Below, piece by piece: positions 36,665 through 44,709 of a stretch of 60,361 nt of DNA. A program made the position numbers and the translations under genes. This DNA is from Bacteroidales bacterium. Lineage in GTDB: Bacteria > Bacteroidota > Bacteroidia > Bacteroidales > Muribaculaceae. The stretch lies in the NCBI GenBank assembly GCA_910575615.1, contig CAJTEX010000018.1, forward strand, positions 1 through 60,361. Direction: 5' to 3'. Within the stretch, counting starts at the first letter, position 1. Each line of letters starts with the position of its first letter. The notes below the pieces were generated by a model. That model was not told where the DNA came from, searched no databases, and saw only the letters and a list, made by a program, of their open reading frames with translations.

Positions 36665-36672
36665 TAATTTTG
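36665..36672 (+). promoter_or_regulatory. Promoter giving a nearly leaderless mRNA
   Basis: TAATTTTG at 36665-36672 is only 5 nt from the ATG at 36678, so transcription would begin at or within a few bases of the start codon. No Shine-Dalgarno is possible. The 280-bp gap before it (36398-36677) holds nothing else I can identify. Confidence 0.6.
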
Positions 36673-36677
36673 CGTAC

Positions 36678-37346
36678 ATGAACAAGACATTCAACATATA
36701 CTGTGATGAAAGCTGTCATATTGAACATGACGGCAAGGACTTCATGTTTCTTGGTTCAGTCAGCTGTGCCTATCCACAAATCCGTCGACATACCAAGCGA
36801 ATAGACGAGCTAAAAAAAGCGCATAATTTCTATGCGGAAATAAAATGGAGTAATGTTTCACAGGCTAAGATAAGGTTTTATCTTGATTTGATAGATTATT
36901 TTTTTGATACTGACTTACGATTTAGATCAATTGGAATTAAAAAAAGTCTGATTAGGGTAGATGACAATACCACCTACGATGATTTCTATTATAAGATGTA
37001 TTACTATCTTCTTAATTACAAAATCGATACTCTGGATCATTACAATGTATATCTTGACATCAAGGATAGCTTGAGCGCTGTTAAGGTTCGTAGGCTTAAA
37101 GAAATACTAAACGTAAAATATGGAGTATTCAGAAATGTTCAGAATATTTGTTCGAATGAGAGTCTGTTAATGCAATTGACAGATTTCATCATGGGTGCAA
37201 TATCATATAATATGAACGATAAGCTACGCCGCAATCAAGCGAAAGTCGCCATAATTGAGCGTATCAAAAAGCACCTGAATTCACAAAGTCTTAGCACAAC
37301 CAACTATTCTGACAAACTGAATCTATTCTTTATAAACTTGCGTTGA
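36678..37346 (+). CDS. DUF3800 domain protein
   Basis: A 222-residue protein. It opens YCDESCHIEHDGKDFMFLGS, the DUF3800 signature, where Asp and Glu of DES sit like RNase H-fold acidic residues. YAEIKWSNVS and LLMQLTDFIMGAISY follow, the latter also typical (DxxxGA). DUF3800 proteins are common in mobile elements and defence islands, and nuclease activity is suspected but not proven. It shares an operon, 3 nt apart, with the barnase/RelE-like gene. AT content is higher than in the neighbours, which points to a separate origin. Confidence 0.82.
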   Translation: MNKTFNIYCDESCHIEHDGKDFMFLGSVSCAYPQIRRHTKRIDELKKAHNFYAEIKWSNVSQAKIRFYLDLIDYFFDTDLRFRSIGIKKSLIRVDDNTTYDDFYYKMYYYLLNYKIDTLDHYNVYLDIKDSLSAVKVRRLKEILNVKYGVFRNVQNICSNESLLMQLTDFIMGAISYNMNDKLRRNQAKVAIIERIKKHLNSQSLSTTNYSDKLNLFFINLR

Positions 37347-37349
37347 GTC

Positions 37350-37862
37350 ATGCCATTAAATCTTACAAAGAAATATAATGATCTGCTTGATATATTAGGC
37401 ATGTCCGAGAGTCAACGCAACGATTCATTAAGGAGAATATTTAACAGGGATATTCAGGACAATCCGGCTTTTTCATTTAATGGTAAGCCTATTTATCCAA
37501 CACCACGCGAAGATGGACAGATAGCAATGGAGAATCTCTTCAATCATCTTACTCGAAAGGAGATAGATAAAGATACACACCATAGAGAATATGACTCCCA
37601 TCGCTCGCAGCGTTTACATTGGATTAGGCATCATGTTGAGCAAAAGAAAGCGGATAATATGCTCTATTTCTCAGTGGACGAGCCTCGTGCGCCGCGAACT
37701 TACATCTATGATATAGATGAGAAGTATGTAATTGTTCTTGAACCTCGCAGGAATGGTTCTGCATATTATCTGCTAACAGCATATCATCTTGAAGGTAAGG
37801 ATGCCGCTCGCAATAAAATCATGAACAAGTACCGTCGCAGACGGCTACCCAATCTTCTATAA
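37350..37862 (+). CDS. Barnase/EndoU/RelE-like nuclease domain protein
   Basis: A 170-residue soluble protein. The C-terminal 70 residues (RTYIYDIDEKYVIVLEPRRN, then YYLLTAYHLEGKDAARNKIM and a basic KYRRRR) resemble the phage-type barnase-EndoU-ColicinE5-RelE-like fold, with the final Tyr/His/Lys region in the expected catalytic strand. The N-terminal half is an unrecognised helical domain with HHREYDSHRSQR. Together with DUF3800 it could be a toxin pair, a defence module or an RNA-processing unit. Confidence 0.65.
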   Translation: MPLNLTKKYNDLLDILGMSESQRNDSLRRIFNRDIQDNPAFSFNGKPIYPTPREDGQIAMENLFNHLTRKEIDKDTHHREYDSHRSQRLHWIRHHVEQKKADNMLYFSVDEPRAPRTYIYDIDEKYVIVLEPRRNGSAYYLLTAYHLEGKDAARNKIMNKYRRRRLPNLL

Positions 37863-37868
37863 AAAAGC

Positions 37869-37900
37869 AAAAAACGCAGAGCTTCAAGGCTTGCGTTTTT
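37869..37900. terminator. Rho-independent terminator
   Basis: AAAAACGCA (37870-37878) pairs with TGCGTTTTT (37892-37900), with an inner AGC/GCT. It is just after the nuclease stop. Confidence 0.8.
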
Positions 37901-37963
37901 CGATTTCCTTTCCTCAAATGAGGAATGAACTCTAGTGCAAAGGTACAAATTTTTGTTGACCCT

Positions 37964-38095
37964 GCAAAATTCTAACGTTGGAAACTTCAAAATGTTTTAT
38001 GAGGATAATAAAACTTCGATAAACCAGCAAAATCCAACGTTGCAAACTACGATAATTCGGCATATTTGATATGCGCGTACTACGATAAATCAGCA
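37964..38095. repeat. 33-bp-period direct repeats beside integrase
   Basis: ACTTCGATAAACCAGCA (38013), ACTACGATAATTCGGCA (38046) and ACTACGATAAATCAGCA (38079) are spaced exactly 33 bp. A second family, GCAAAATTCTAACGTTGGAA (37964) and GCAAAATCCAACGTTGCAAA (38027), interleaves at 63 bp. It lies just past the integrase stop. It looks like a protein-binding array. Confidence 0.65.
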
Positions 38096-38129
38096 TTCCG
38101 ATTAAAAAAGTTGCTCGATATCAGCTTCA

Positions 38130-39479
38130 TCATATCGGAGGCACGATAAATATTTTCTCATTGAAAGCCTGCATCATAGCAGGTGTTACATTGGATATAT
38201 AACCTGCAAGGAGTGCAGACACCTCCGATGTGGCATGACCTACCGCATAGTCTATGTAAGCGGTCATGACCCCATGATGTGCCAATGCCGAGATAAACGA
38301 GTTGCGGGCATACTGGGGAGTGACACTTTGGATTCCGAGCGATTCGCATACGTCCTTTATGTTCTTTGAGATGCGGCGGTTAAAGTCGTGAACACGGATT
38401 GCTTTCTGTTCATCAGTGACGGCATTGAGAAAAATATCAGGGAAAACCAGTTCACCGGGGCTATATGGTGATGCATACACATCAAGCAACTGCCGTAACT
38501 GCGGAATAATCGGTACTGATGTTTCATCAAGCTGCTTGCCTATCGGTTTGTTAGCCCTGTCAATCTTGGAGCGGATGAAAACAAATTGCGGAAATTTTTG
38601 CGTGGCTGCTGCCTTCTCTGTCCAGACAAGTTTCGCCATATCTATGGTATTCATGCCATTAAGACAATAAAGAAGTAGCCAGCGCCCAACGGCACGGGCA
38701 TACTTCGACTGCTTATCAGGTGCAGCAAGCCAATATTCCCACAGCCTCAATACTTCTTCCACAGTCAAAGCGTTCAAGCGGCGACGGTTGCCTGCATGAA
38801 TAAGACCTTTGAAATTGGGAACCATAGTGGCATGTCCGTCTTTATATGCCTGATTGAACACAGCACGAGTGGCGCGAAGAATTACCATTCGCGTGTCCAA
38901 AGAAAGCGGCAGATCTGTGCCGTTTCGCGCTTTCTGTTCATCAAGCCATTTGGCGAAGCGTGTAATTATGGCGGTATCGACAGCACCGAGAGAAATAGGT
39001 TTATCCTTGCGGAACAGTTTGAACCAATCAAGCGCGGAAGAATACATCGCGCGGGTCTTTACTTTCTCTTTCGATGCTCCAAGAGCTGCCCAATAAGAAA
39101 AAGTATCATCTGCTCTCATCGTTTTTTCGGTCACTTTCCCTTCCGACTTGTCGAGATAACTTTTCAAGTCGGCTACAGAGAAGCGATTGAGCAAGATAAG
39201 CTCATCAGCTTTGGCGCATACCCGATCAAACATCTTGCGAAGTTCTTTTCGAGTTTCGATGGCGGAATTAGATTTTGAGAACAGAGCCTCGTATTCTTTC
39301 ATTGATGACACCTTATATCCGGTTGAGAAATATCTTCTCGCCCGCAGATGGGTTACACAAACTGTCAACGGCACAGATTTGCCTGTGTCGAATTTATACC
39401 TATTATCAGGAGCGAGAATGATATACACCGTCGCCCCTGCGAATCTCCGGGATTCGTCGCTGAAGAGAGCCTTATTCAT
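38130..39479 (-). CDS. int: IntDOT-like tyrosine integrase of element 1
   Basis: A 449-residue recombinase that should integrate and excise element 1. It has an arm-binding domain (about 15-100), a SAM-like core-binding domain (about 110-215) and a catalytic domain (about 225-440). The catalytic block has LLLYCLNGMNTIDMAKL, where the first Arg is absent, as known for IntDOT. Then come YARNSFISALAHHG (second Arg), YAVGHATSEVS (His) and the nucleophile Tyr in LLAGYISNV. It lies 237 bp from attR. Confidence 0.92.
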   Translation of the reverse strand: MNKALFSDESRRFAGATVYIILAPDNRYKFDTGKSVPLTVCVTHLRARRYFSTGYKVSSMKEYEALFSKSNSAIETRKELRKMFDRVCAKADELILLNRFSVADLKSYLDKSEGKVTEKTMRADDTFSYWAALGASKEKVKTRAMYSSALDWFKLFRKDKPISLGAVDTAIITRFAKWLDEQKARNGTDLPLSLDTRMVILRATRAVFNQAYKDGHATMVPNFKGLIHAGNRRRLNALTVEEVLRLWEYWLAAPDKQSKYARAVGRWLLLYCLNGMNTIDMAKLVWTEKAAATQKFPQFVFIRSKIDRANKPIGKQLDETSVPIIPQLRQLLDVYASPYSPGELVFPDIFLNAVTDEQKAIRVHDFNRRISKNIKDVCESLGIQSVTPQYARNSFISALAHHGVMTAYIDYAVGHATSEVSALLAGYISNVTPAMMQAFNEKIFIVPPI

Positions 39480-39484
39480 ATTGA

Positions 39485-39588
39485 TGTGTTCAAAGTTGTG
39501 TTCAAGTTTTTATCAGACCTGCCGGACCCAATAAAACAATCAGGGAGCGTGTTCAGCAAATGGGATTTGAACACATTTTGAACACAAC
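39485..39588. repeat. Paired TGAACACA repeats, right integrase arm sites
   Basis: TGTGTTCAAAGTTGTGTTCA (39485-39504) and, inverted, TTGAACACATTTTGAACACA (39567-39586). This is the mirror of the left-end sites, placing two pairs at each end. Confidence 0.65.
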
Positions 39589-39715
39589 TCGCGAGTTTCA
39601 AGAGGTCTCACACAAAATTACAAAGATTGTTTTGTGCTTGCAAATGTCTGATAATCAACCTGCATATTATTAACAAAGTTTCATGCGGTTTCGTTCAAAA
39701 TCACGCCTTCCACCT

Positions 39716-39759
39716 ACTCATAATCAGGGAGTCATTGGTTCAAGCCCAAGTGGGACCAC
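39716..39759 (+). other. attR of element 1 (displaced tRNA 3' half)
   Basis: The same 44 bp as attL with one C-to-A change in the T-stem, which would break the first T-stem pair. This is the copy released from selection after integration. Confidence 0.88.
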
Positions 39760-39770
39760 TCCTATCAATC

Positions 39771-39803
39771 AAAAGTCGCTGAAATTCAGCGACTTTTATT
39801 TTT
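39771..39803 (+). terminator. Native tRNA terminator, displaced
   Basis: AAAAGTCGCTG (39771-39781) pairs with CAGCGACTTTT (39787-39797) and is followed by ATTTTT. It comes right after the displaced tRNA end and marks the ancestral chromosome on the right side of element 1. Confidence 0.8.
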
Positions 39804-39865
39804 CTCACTGATTTCAGTCCCCTTTTTAGGGGTCAGCGGATTTTTCTGGTGGGCGGGAGGGGATG

Positions 39866-40894
39866 TCAAGAGTATAGTGTGGCCAGTCTGAACATAAAGA
39901 ACTTGATGTCTCCGACTCCCCGGAACTGTGTTCTGAACGCCTTGATTTTGGCATTGAAGGATTCTGCCGAGGCATTTGTGAGCCGTCGTTCGAAATAGTT
40001 GATTATTGTGGTGTTGTGGTTCTCGAAGGTCTCCAGGACCTTGTTGAATTCATCATTCCCAAAGGCCTCCACTTCGTTGTACCATCTGGCGAGATTCAGT
40101 CTGGCGACTCCTGCGGAAGTTTTCTCGTTGAATATATCCACAAGCTTTAGAAACAGTCCGTAAGCCTTTTCCAGATCAGGAAACATTCTGAACAATATCC
40201 GGGCGCGTATTGTCTGTTGTTCGTTCCATTTTGATTTGTGCTTGAGTATGATATGCCGGCTGCGTGCCATGATCTGGGGCATGGTCTCGCCGTTCTCCAT
40301 CCTCTCCGGTTCCCATTTCCCGATCAATTCACGTTCTTCTTTTGACCTTGCATCCTTTCGCTTCTGACGATGCTCCCTGATTGCCTTGTTCTCGGCATCA
40401 AGCACCTCCCAGCGGTGTCGTATCCTCAGCTGATCAACAGCTTCGGAAATGAGCTGCTGGACATGGAACCGGTCATTGACAAGCGATGCTCCGGGAAACA
40501 CGTTTCTGACAGTCAGCATCATGGCTGAAGAAAGGTCTGTAGTAACCGTTTTTACCTTAAGGCGCTGCTTCAATGGAACTTTTCGCAGTATTGCCGACAC
40601 TGTGTCACTTGCCACGCCACGAACCATTGCCGCAAGAGCCCCTTTGCCCCCATGCGCGGCTTTGTTGGTCAGTATGGTGTAGACATCGCCATTGCTCAGG
40701 CAGGTCTCGTCAAGACTCATGTCCGCGCCGAAATTTTCAGGATACAATATGTATTCATCGGCATGGTCAAGCTGGCCCCACAACCGATAGCCACTGATCA
40801 CTTCCTTGTATTGCTTGCGCAGTGTCTGTCCGTTCAGTCCGTTGCGTGCGGCAAGAGTGGATATGCTGACGGGAGTGATTTCAATCTCCCTCTT
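39866..40894 (-). CDS. ISAon1/ISL3-type transposase
   Basis: About 342 residues in one open frame from 40894. Upstream of it is an in-frame TAA and the orfA 3' end in another frame. The DDE signals are DMSLDETCLSNGD, VTTDLSSAMMLTVRNVFP with VNDRFHVQQL, and the C-terminal E in LTNASAESFNAKIKAFR. The most plausible start is the GTG at 40801, or frameshifting from orfA at the T6A4 run (40895-40904). Since orfA is broken, mobility is doubtful. Confidence 0.85.
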   Translation of the reverse strand, partial: KREIEITPVSISTLAARNGLNGQTLRKQYKEVISGYRLWGQLDHADEYILYPENFGADMSLDETCLSNGDVYTILTNKAAHGGKGALAAMVRGVASDTVSAILRKVPLKQRLKVKTVTTDLSSAMMLTVRNVFPGASLVNDRFHVQQLISEAVDQLRIRHRWEVLDAENKAIREHRQKRKDARSKEERELIGKWEPERMENGETMPQIMARSRHIILKHKSKWNEQQTIRARILFRMFPDLEKAYGLFLKLVDIFNEKTSAGVARLNLARWYNEVEAFGNDEFNKVLETFENHNTTIINYFERRLTNASAESFNAKIKAFRTQFRGVGDIKFFMFRLATLYS

Positions 40895-41093
40895 TTAAAA
40901 AAGCGACGAACTCGGCGTTAAGCCTTGTGCCGTCGAACTCAGAGATGTCCCACTGATAACTGAATATCTCGCCGGTTGACCTGTCCAGCCACTTGCGCTT
41001 CCGAACATGCAGGTATGTGGAACGCCCCCTTATGGGATAATCCTGTATGGTGCGGTAATCCCCAAAACCGTAAGATATGATGTTCTGATGTAC
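40881..41093 (-). pseudogene. ISAon1 orfA, 3' half
   Basis: Seventy codons beginning VHQNIISYGFGDYRTIQDYP and ending FVAFLKEGD. It is the C-terminal half of the ISAon1 N-terminal-region protein, including the IRGRSTYLHVRKRKWLDR core. It joins in frame to the piece at 46187-46339 if element A is removed, giving a 121-residue protein. Confidence 0.8.
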
Positions 41094-41135
41094 AGTATTT
41101 AATTATTTGATATTCAAGGCATAATATAATTTTAG

Positions 41136-41155
41136 GTGTACTAAAAATGTACTAA
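41136..41155. repeat. GTAC-type arm repeats, element A left end
   Basis: GTGTACTAAAAATGTACTAA: two TGTACTAA copies 12 bp apart, in the same orientation as the pair near the right end (46048-46067). Confidence 0.65.
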
Positions 41156-41343
41156 GTGAGAAAATTGGCACAAGTAAATAGCATGGATTTAAGTTTAATT
41201 TGCAGGTGTTAGTTATTTTTAGTTCTATTCTTTTGCCTCGGTTTTCTTCTTTCGGTGGTCGGTATAAAGGATGATATAGGGGTTGGTGAAAAGAAAAACT
41301 GATATGTGCATTTCTCTTTTGCCCAGCATATATTTATAGGCTT

Positions 41344-41378
41344 GGTTCGGTTTATATATCTATATATAGAACCAAACC
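41344..41378. repeat. GGTTTGGTT inverted-repeat motif, copy 3
   Basis: GGTTCGGTT faces AACCAAACC around TATATATCTATATATAG. TTTTGCCCAGC flanks it on both sides (41328 and 41388). Confidence 0.65.
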
Positions 41379-41400
41379 AAACTTATTTTTGCCCAGCCTA

Positions 41401-41431
41401 TTGACTTGCAACGCAAAAAGTCGTAACTTTG
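41401..41431 (+). promoter_or_regulatory. Cargo promoter of element A
   Basis: TTG (41401-41403) and TAACTTTG (41424-41431) with 20-nt spacing. The sequence around it is almost identical in element B. Confidence 0.8.
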
Positions 41432-41437
41432 CAGTTG

Positions 41438-41650
41438 ATTGGGAGTAGTCCCGTCACGACATTTTGAAAAAAAGAGGCGTTATGTCTTCTTCTTGTATGC
41501 GATAAGCGTAGGAAACTTTATTCACATGAGCAAGAGACGGCGTAATGGTCTCCACGCATATGCGTGGGGCTGTTATTTCCACATCTGCTCATCAAGGTAT
41601 TCCTACCACCTTCGCATTAAGACGTGGCATTACAGTTCCACGCTTCTTGG
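41438..41650 (+). ncRNA. Structured leader RNA of element A
   Basis: Predicted pairings: GTAGGAA (41508-41514) with TTCCTAC (41600-41606); TGAGCA (41527-41532) with TGCTCA (41586-41591); GAGAC (41534-41538) with GTCTC (41548-41552); hairpin CCACGCATATGCGTGG (41552-41567); and CGTGG (41623-41627) with CCACG (41638-41642). The first stem is replaced in element B by an unrelated sequence that still pairs. A short ORF could be drawn across it, but it is not conserved between copies. Confidence 0.7.
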
Positions 41651-41695
41651 TTTTTAATTGCACTTATGGTAACTGAGGTGCGCTTACATCAGAAT

Positions 41696-42376
41696 ATGAA
41701 AAAGATAATAGCAGGCGTTATCGTCGTTTTGGTTGCGATATGTGCATACGCCCAACAAGACGTAACGCAGTTCCTCGGAATTCCTGTTGACGGCTCTAAA
41801 TCGGCAATGATTCAAAAGTTAAAGGCCAAAGGATTTCATGCCAATTCTTATAACAAGGATGTTTTGGAGGGGAAATTTAATGGGATGGACGTAAATATCC
41901 ACATTGCAACAAATGGCGATAAAGTGTGCCGAATAATGGTATGCGATGCCAATAATGTGGACGAGCGTTCAATCCAAATCCGGTTCAACAGACTAATACA
42001 GCAGTTTGAAAAGAACCCTAAATATATGTCTTTAGGTAATGAACTTATACCTGATGATGAAGACATATCCTACAATATCAGCGTAAAGAACAAACGATAT
42101 GAGGCTATCTTCTATCAGCAACCGGCAGAATTGTCAGACACTACGTTATTGCGAGAAAAACTAATGCCCATAATCTTGAAGAAATATACGGCAGAAGAAC
42201 TTGCGAATCCAACTGAGGAAATGCAAAAGGAGCTAATGAAAATATCGTTTGATTATATGATGGATTTGTGTTCCAAAAAGCCAGTATGGTTTATGATTTC
42301 TGAACTCTATGGCAAATATTATATCACCATGTTCTATGATAACGAATACAATCGTGCAAATGGAGAGGATTTATAA
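41696..42376 (+). CDS. Cargo gene A1, exported protein
   Basis: A 226-residue protein with a signal peptide (1-20, MKKIIAGVIVVLVAICAYAQ). The mature N terminus (VTQFLGIPVDGSKSAMIQKL, then KGF) is typical of small Bacteroides periplasmic proteins whose function is unknown. The C-terminal part has ELYGKYYITMFYDNEYNRAN. It is the first gene after the leader RNA and overlaps the next by 17 nt. Confidence 0.75.
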   Translation: MKKIIAGVIVVLVAICAYAQQDVTQFLGIPVDGSKSAMIQKLKAKGFHANSYNKDVLEGKFNGMDVNIHIATNGDKVCRIMVCDANNVDERSIQIRFNRLIQQFEKNPKYMSLGNELIPDDEDISYNISVKNKRYEAIFYQQPAELSDTTLLREKLMPIILKKYTAEELANPTEEMQKELMKISFDYMMDLCSKKPVWFMISELYGKYYITMFYDNEYNRANGEDL

Positions 42377-42869
42377 GCACGCTTACATAAGCATAATATC
42401 TTTATTGGCAATCTGTATGTTGAGCGGGTGTGCGTCTATGCGTCCTCCTGTCATCCATACTTACGATGACTCCATTGATAATTATCGATATTTCTATATA
42501 TCTCCAACTGGTGATTACACGTCAAGTGCCGGAGTTTATGGCAATCAATATGGCGTTTATGGAGGAACAACCAAATCCATTAACCCAGCCTCTTTAATAT
42601 CGGGTATCCTTTTTAAGAATGGATTTATCCAAGTCAATGAGGTGAACCCTAACAACGCAAAGGAAACAATGATTGTGAACTTTGGAGAAACTGGGCGCAG
42701 AAATGTCAACCTCGGATATTCTATTGAGGTTACAATTCAGTTTATATCAGCATATACACAGCGTCCAATTTGTACCTGTACGGCAGAGGGTCAAGGTGAA
42801 ACGGAAGCTGATGATGTTCGTAAAGCAATTCAAAGCGCACTAAAGCCTTTGTTCAATTCTAAAAAATAG
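42360..42869 (+). CDS. Cargo gene A2, lipoprotein
   Basis: A 169-residue protein with lipobox MLSGCASM (Cys at about 24). The mature part has a Gly/Tyr-rich turn region (GVYGNQYGVYGGTT) and a C-terminal EADDVRKAIQSALKPLF helix. It resembles small lipoproteins with a DUF4136-like end, but I do not assign a family. The start at 42360 lies within A1, suggesting translational coupling. Confidence 0.7.
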   Translation: MERIYKHAYISIISLLAICMLSGCASMRPPVIHTYDDSIDNYRYFYISPTGDYTSSAGVYGNQYGVYGGTTKSINPASLISGILFKNGFIQVNEVNPNNAKETMIVNFGETGRRNVNLGYSIEVTIQFISAYTQRPICTCTAEGQGETEADDVRKAIQSALKPLFNSKK

Positions 42870-42872
42870 CAT

Positions 42873-43571
42873 ATGTATCCAAGCGATAATATATTCAGCA
42901 TATACTATAACATTGGCAAGAGAACCCCATTCTTGGTAAAAAGGTGTGAGTTGGGGTTGGCTCGTTCTTCAAGCGAAGAAAGACGTCATGACCCTAATCG
43001 AGATAGAACTTTTTTAGTTGAAACTGTAAAGCCACGGGGTAAGTATGGTAAGGCTTATGGTAAATGCTTTGTGGATGGTAAGCCGGATGATAGTTATAGA
43101 CAAGGGTGCTATCCAAATATCAAAGATGAGGAAATCCCCTGCGCAGGATGTGGAGAATGGGTTCTTCTTGATGTCCCCGGAGTTGACATGAACGAAATAT
43201 TCCCCATTCGAAATCCCGACTATGTTATTGAGTTTGGAAAATACAAAGGCAAGACGATAAAAGAGATATATTCCCAAGACCCAAAATATATCTTTTGGCT
43301 AATGGAGAAAGACCATTATTTTAGGGTTGATTTCGACCAACTGCTAAACATCCCTGAAAACACATCGGATAGAGAGCGTATTATTGAGGACGAAATAACT
43401 CGAGTTTTTCCAAAGGCAACTCCCGATGACGTGATTTCTTTTGGAAAGTATAAAGGAAAAACTTTTCAAGAAATTTTTGCAATCGATCCAAATTACATTG
43501 ATTGGTTCTTGCGAAATAATCAGACATTGGACATAGATGTCAAAGCTTTTGTTTCAATGATGAGAAAGTAA
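42873..43571 (+). CDS. Cargo gene A3, protein with two ExoX-C-like repeats
   Basis: A 232-residue cytoplasmic protein. The first 110 residues include two CxxC-like sites (GCYP, CAGCGEW) that may bind zinc. Two copies of a short repeat follow: FGKYKGKTIKEIYSQDPKYI (about 120-145) and FGKYKGKTFQEIFAIDPNYI (about 190-215). This FGKYKGK motif occurs at the C terminus of exodeoxyribonuclease X-type and phage proteins and is thought to bind DNA. No nuclease active site is visible. Confidence 0.7.
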   Translation: MYPSDNIFSIYYNIGKRTPFLVKRCELGLARSSSEERRHDPNRDRTFLVETVKPRGKYGKAYGKCFVDGKPDDSYRQGCYPNIKDEEIPCAGCGEWVLLDVPGVDMNEIFPIRNPDYVIEFGKYKGKTIKEIYSQDPKYIFWLMEKDHYFRVDFDQLLNIPENTSDRERIIEDEITRVFPKATPDDVISFGKYKGKTFQEIFAIDPNYIDWFLRNNQTLDIDVKAFVSMMRK

Positions 43572-43582
43572 AGGAGAGGTTT

Positions 43583-43600
43583 CCAAAGGTTGACCTTTGG
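43583..43600. terminator. Hairpin at the end of cargo A
   Basis: CCAAAGG-TTGA-CCTTTGG, 12 bp after the A3 stop, without a T-run. The same hairpin ends cargo B, and sequence identity between the two elements begins here. Confidence 0.65.
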
Positions 43601-43740
43601 CATATTTGGGATATTTTCAGCGTTGACTTGTCAATGCGGCTCGGAAAATTCCCTAATATGCTAAGGAATTTCCTGTCGGTGTAATTTCCATGACGGTGTT
43701 GTAGTTGTATTTTGCATTGGCTTTGATATTGATTTAGGGA

Positions 43741-43920
43741 GTGACTGAATGATTAAATGACTGAATGATTAGATGATTAATCACTCAGTCATTTTGTCAT
43801 TTAAATGATTAATCATTCAGTCATCAATTCATCTAATCATTCAGTCATCAATTCATCTAATCATTTAATCATCCGGATGATTGGTCACTTTGTTATTCAG
43901 TCATTTCATCATTGATGTTA
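43741..43920. repeat. ATTCAGTCAT tandem repeats of element A
   Basis: About 180 bp of short AT-rich repeats in both orientations: GACTGAATGATTA, ATGATTAATCATTCAGTCAT and TCATCTAATCATTCAGTCAT. Element B has the same repeats over only about 75 bp (52597-52673), so copy number differs. They might be iterons or a nucleoid-protein site; unknown. Confidence 0.75.
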
Positions 43921-44012
43921 GAGGGCGTTATCGGGAGATGATAGGTGGAGCGTTTTGGGATTACTGGTAATACCTAAACATAAACTCGCTCCACCCTAAA
44001 ACGACCTCTTAT

Positions 44013-44124
44013 GGCAATGAGAAAAACAAAGAGCGGTCACGGCCGTGACTGCGGTTTCGGCGGTGGCTTTTCGGAGAAAAAGGAATCCCGAAACATATCC
44101 TTGCACTCCTTTTTTCTCGTTGCC
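44013..44124. other. oriT-like region of element A
   Basis: Outer inverted repeats GGCAATGAGAAAAA (44013-44026) and TTTTTCTCGTTGCC (44111-44124). Inside are AAAGAGCGG, palindrome GTCACGGCCGTGAC, then a 37-bp core (44068-44104) matching the element 1 core at 36 of 37 positions, including TTTTCGG, CCCGAAA and CATATCCTTGC. No relaxase gene in this element. Confidence 0.7.
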
Positions 44125-44364
44125 TTTCGTCATTGTAATGACCGCAGTCACTATAATGGCATCAACCGACCGTCGGGAGCATACACAGCCTTTTGAGAAA
44201 CTCAAAAGGTATCTTGCCCAACTACGAAAATCCCGTCTTTTTTCTCGTTGCCGTATCTTATTGTTTTCTCGTTGTCACCCCTTGCATTCTTTGCACTTTT
44301 GCACAATCAAGGGTCAACTTCATCAAAGAATAAGGGAGTATGGTATCTGCGTTATTCCAATATT

Positions 44365-44704
44365 ACCCCGTGGCATTTTTGACACTTTGGCATTTTCAAA
44401 GTGTGTCAGAGTGCAAGGTGTGCAATGGGGTAATCCTGAAAAATGTTGACGGATTTCGCCACACTATCTGCATTTCCTGCATTTTCAAGTCCCAAAATGC
44501 AGAAAATGCAGAAAGTGCAAAGCCTTTACGCTGATTTTTCTTTTCATCGCCCCTAAGCCTTATGGTTTGGTTTAGTCTTATATATACACCCCCGTACTGA
44601 ACCAAACCAAAATCAATAGATGGTGACCACCGAAAAAAGAAAGAACCTTCCGATGTCGGTCGGAGAGTTCCCAAAATGCCAAAGTGCCAAAAATGCCACG
44701 GTGT
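44365..44704. repeat. Inverted repeats and long hairpins, element A
   Basis: CCGTGGCATTTTTGACACTT (44366) and its inverted, slightly diverged copy (44671-44704) bracket 340 bp. Inside is a long TCTGCATTTCCTGCATTTTC hairpin (about 44468-44517) and the GGTTTGGTT motif. Element B has the same layout. No gene seen between 43572 and 44709. Confidence 0.6.
44564..44608. repeat. GGTTTGGTT inverted-repeat motif, copy 4
   Basis: GGTTTGGTT (44564-44572) faces AACCAAACC (44600-44608) around TATATATACACCCCC. Confidence 0.65.
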
Positions 44705-44709
44705 AAAAA

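Larger units (their letters stand above)
23998..39759. mobile_element. tRNA-integrated mobilizable element 1 (about 15.8 kb)
   Basis: Bounded by a 44-bp direct repeat of the tRNA 3' half (23998-24041 and 39716-39759, one mismatch). It holds a tyrosine integrase at the right end, mobC and relaxase with a candidate oriT, primase, helicase and a DUF3853 excisionase-like protein, and two cargo blocks. No type IV secretion genes are present, so it must use a co-resident conjugative element. The order int, cargo, replication, mobilization, cargo is like other Bacteroides mobilizable units. Confidence 0.88.

Noticed and set aside
23998-39759. A CRISPR array or second tRNA at 39.7 kb
   Set aside because: The match is only the 3' half of the tRNA with a T-stem mismatch and no 5' half; it is the att repeat. 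No spaced repeats typical of CRISPR occur anywhere in the window.
41624-41695. Extension of cargo gene A1 upstream to 41624
   Set aside because: It would run through the conserved RNA stem and is not matched in element B; the signal peptide begins at 41696.
43741-43920. ATTCAGTCAT repeats as a CRISPR array
   Set aside because: Units are short, degenerate and in both orientations, with no unique spacers and no cas genes.
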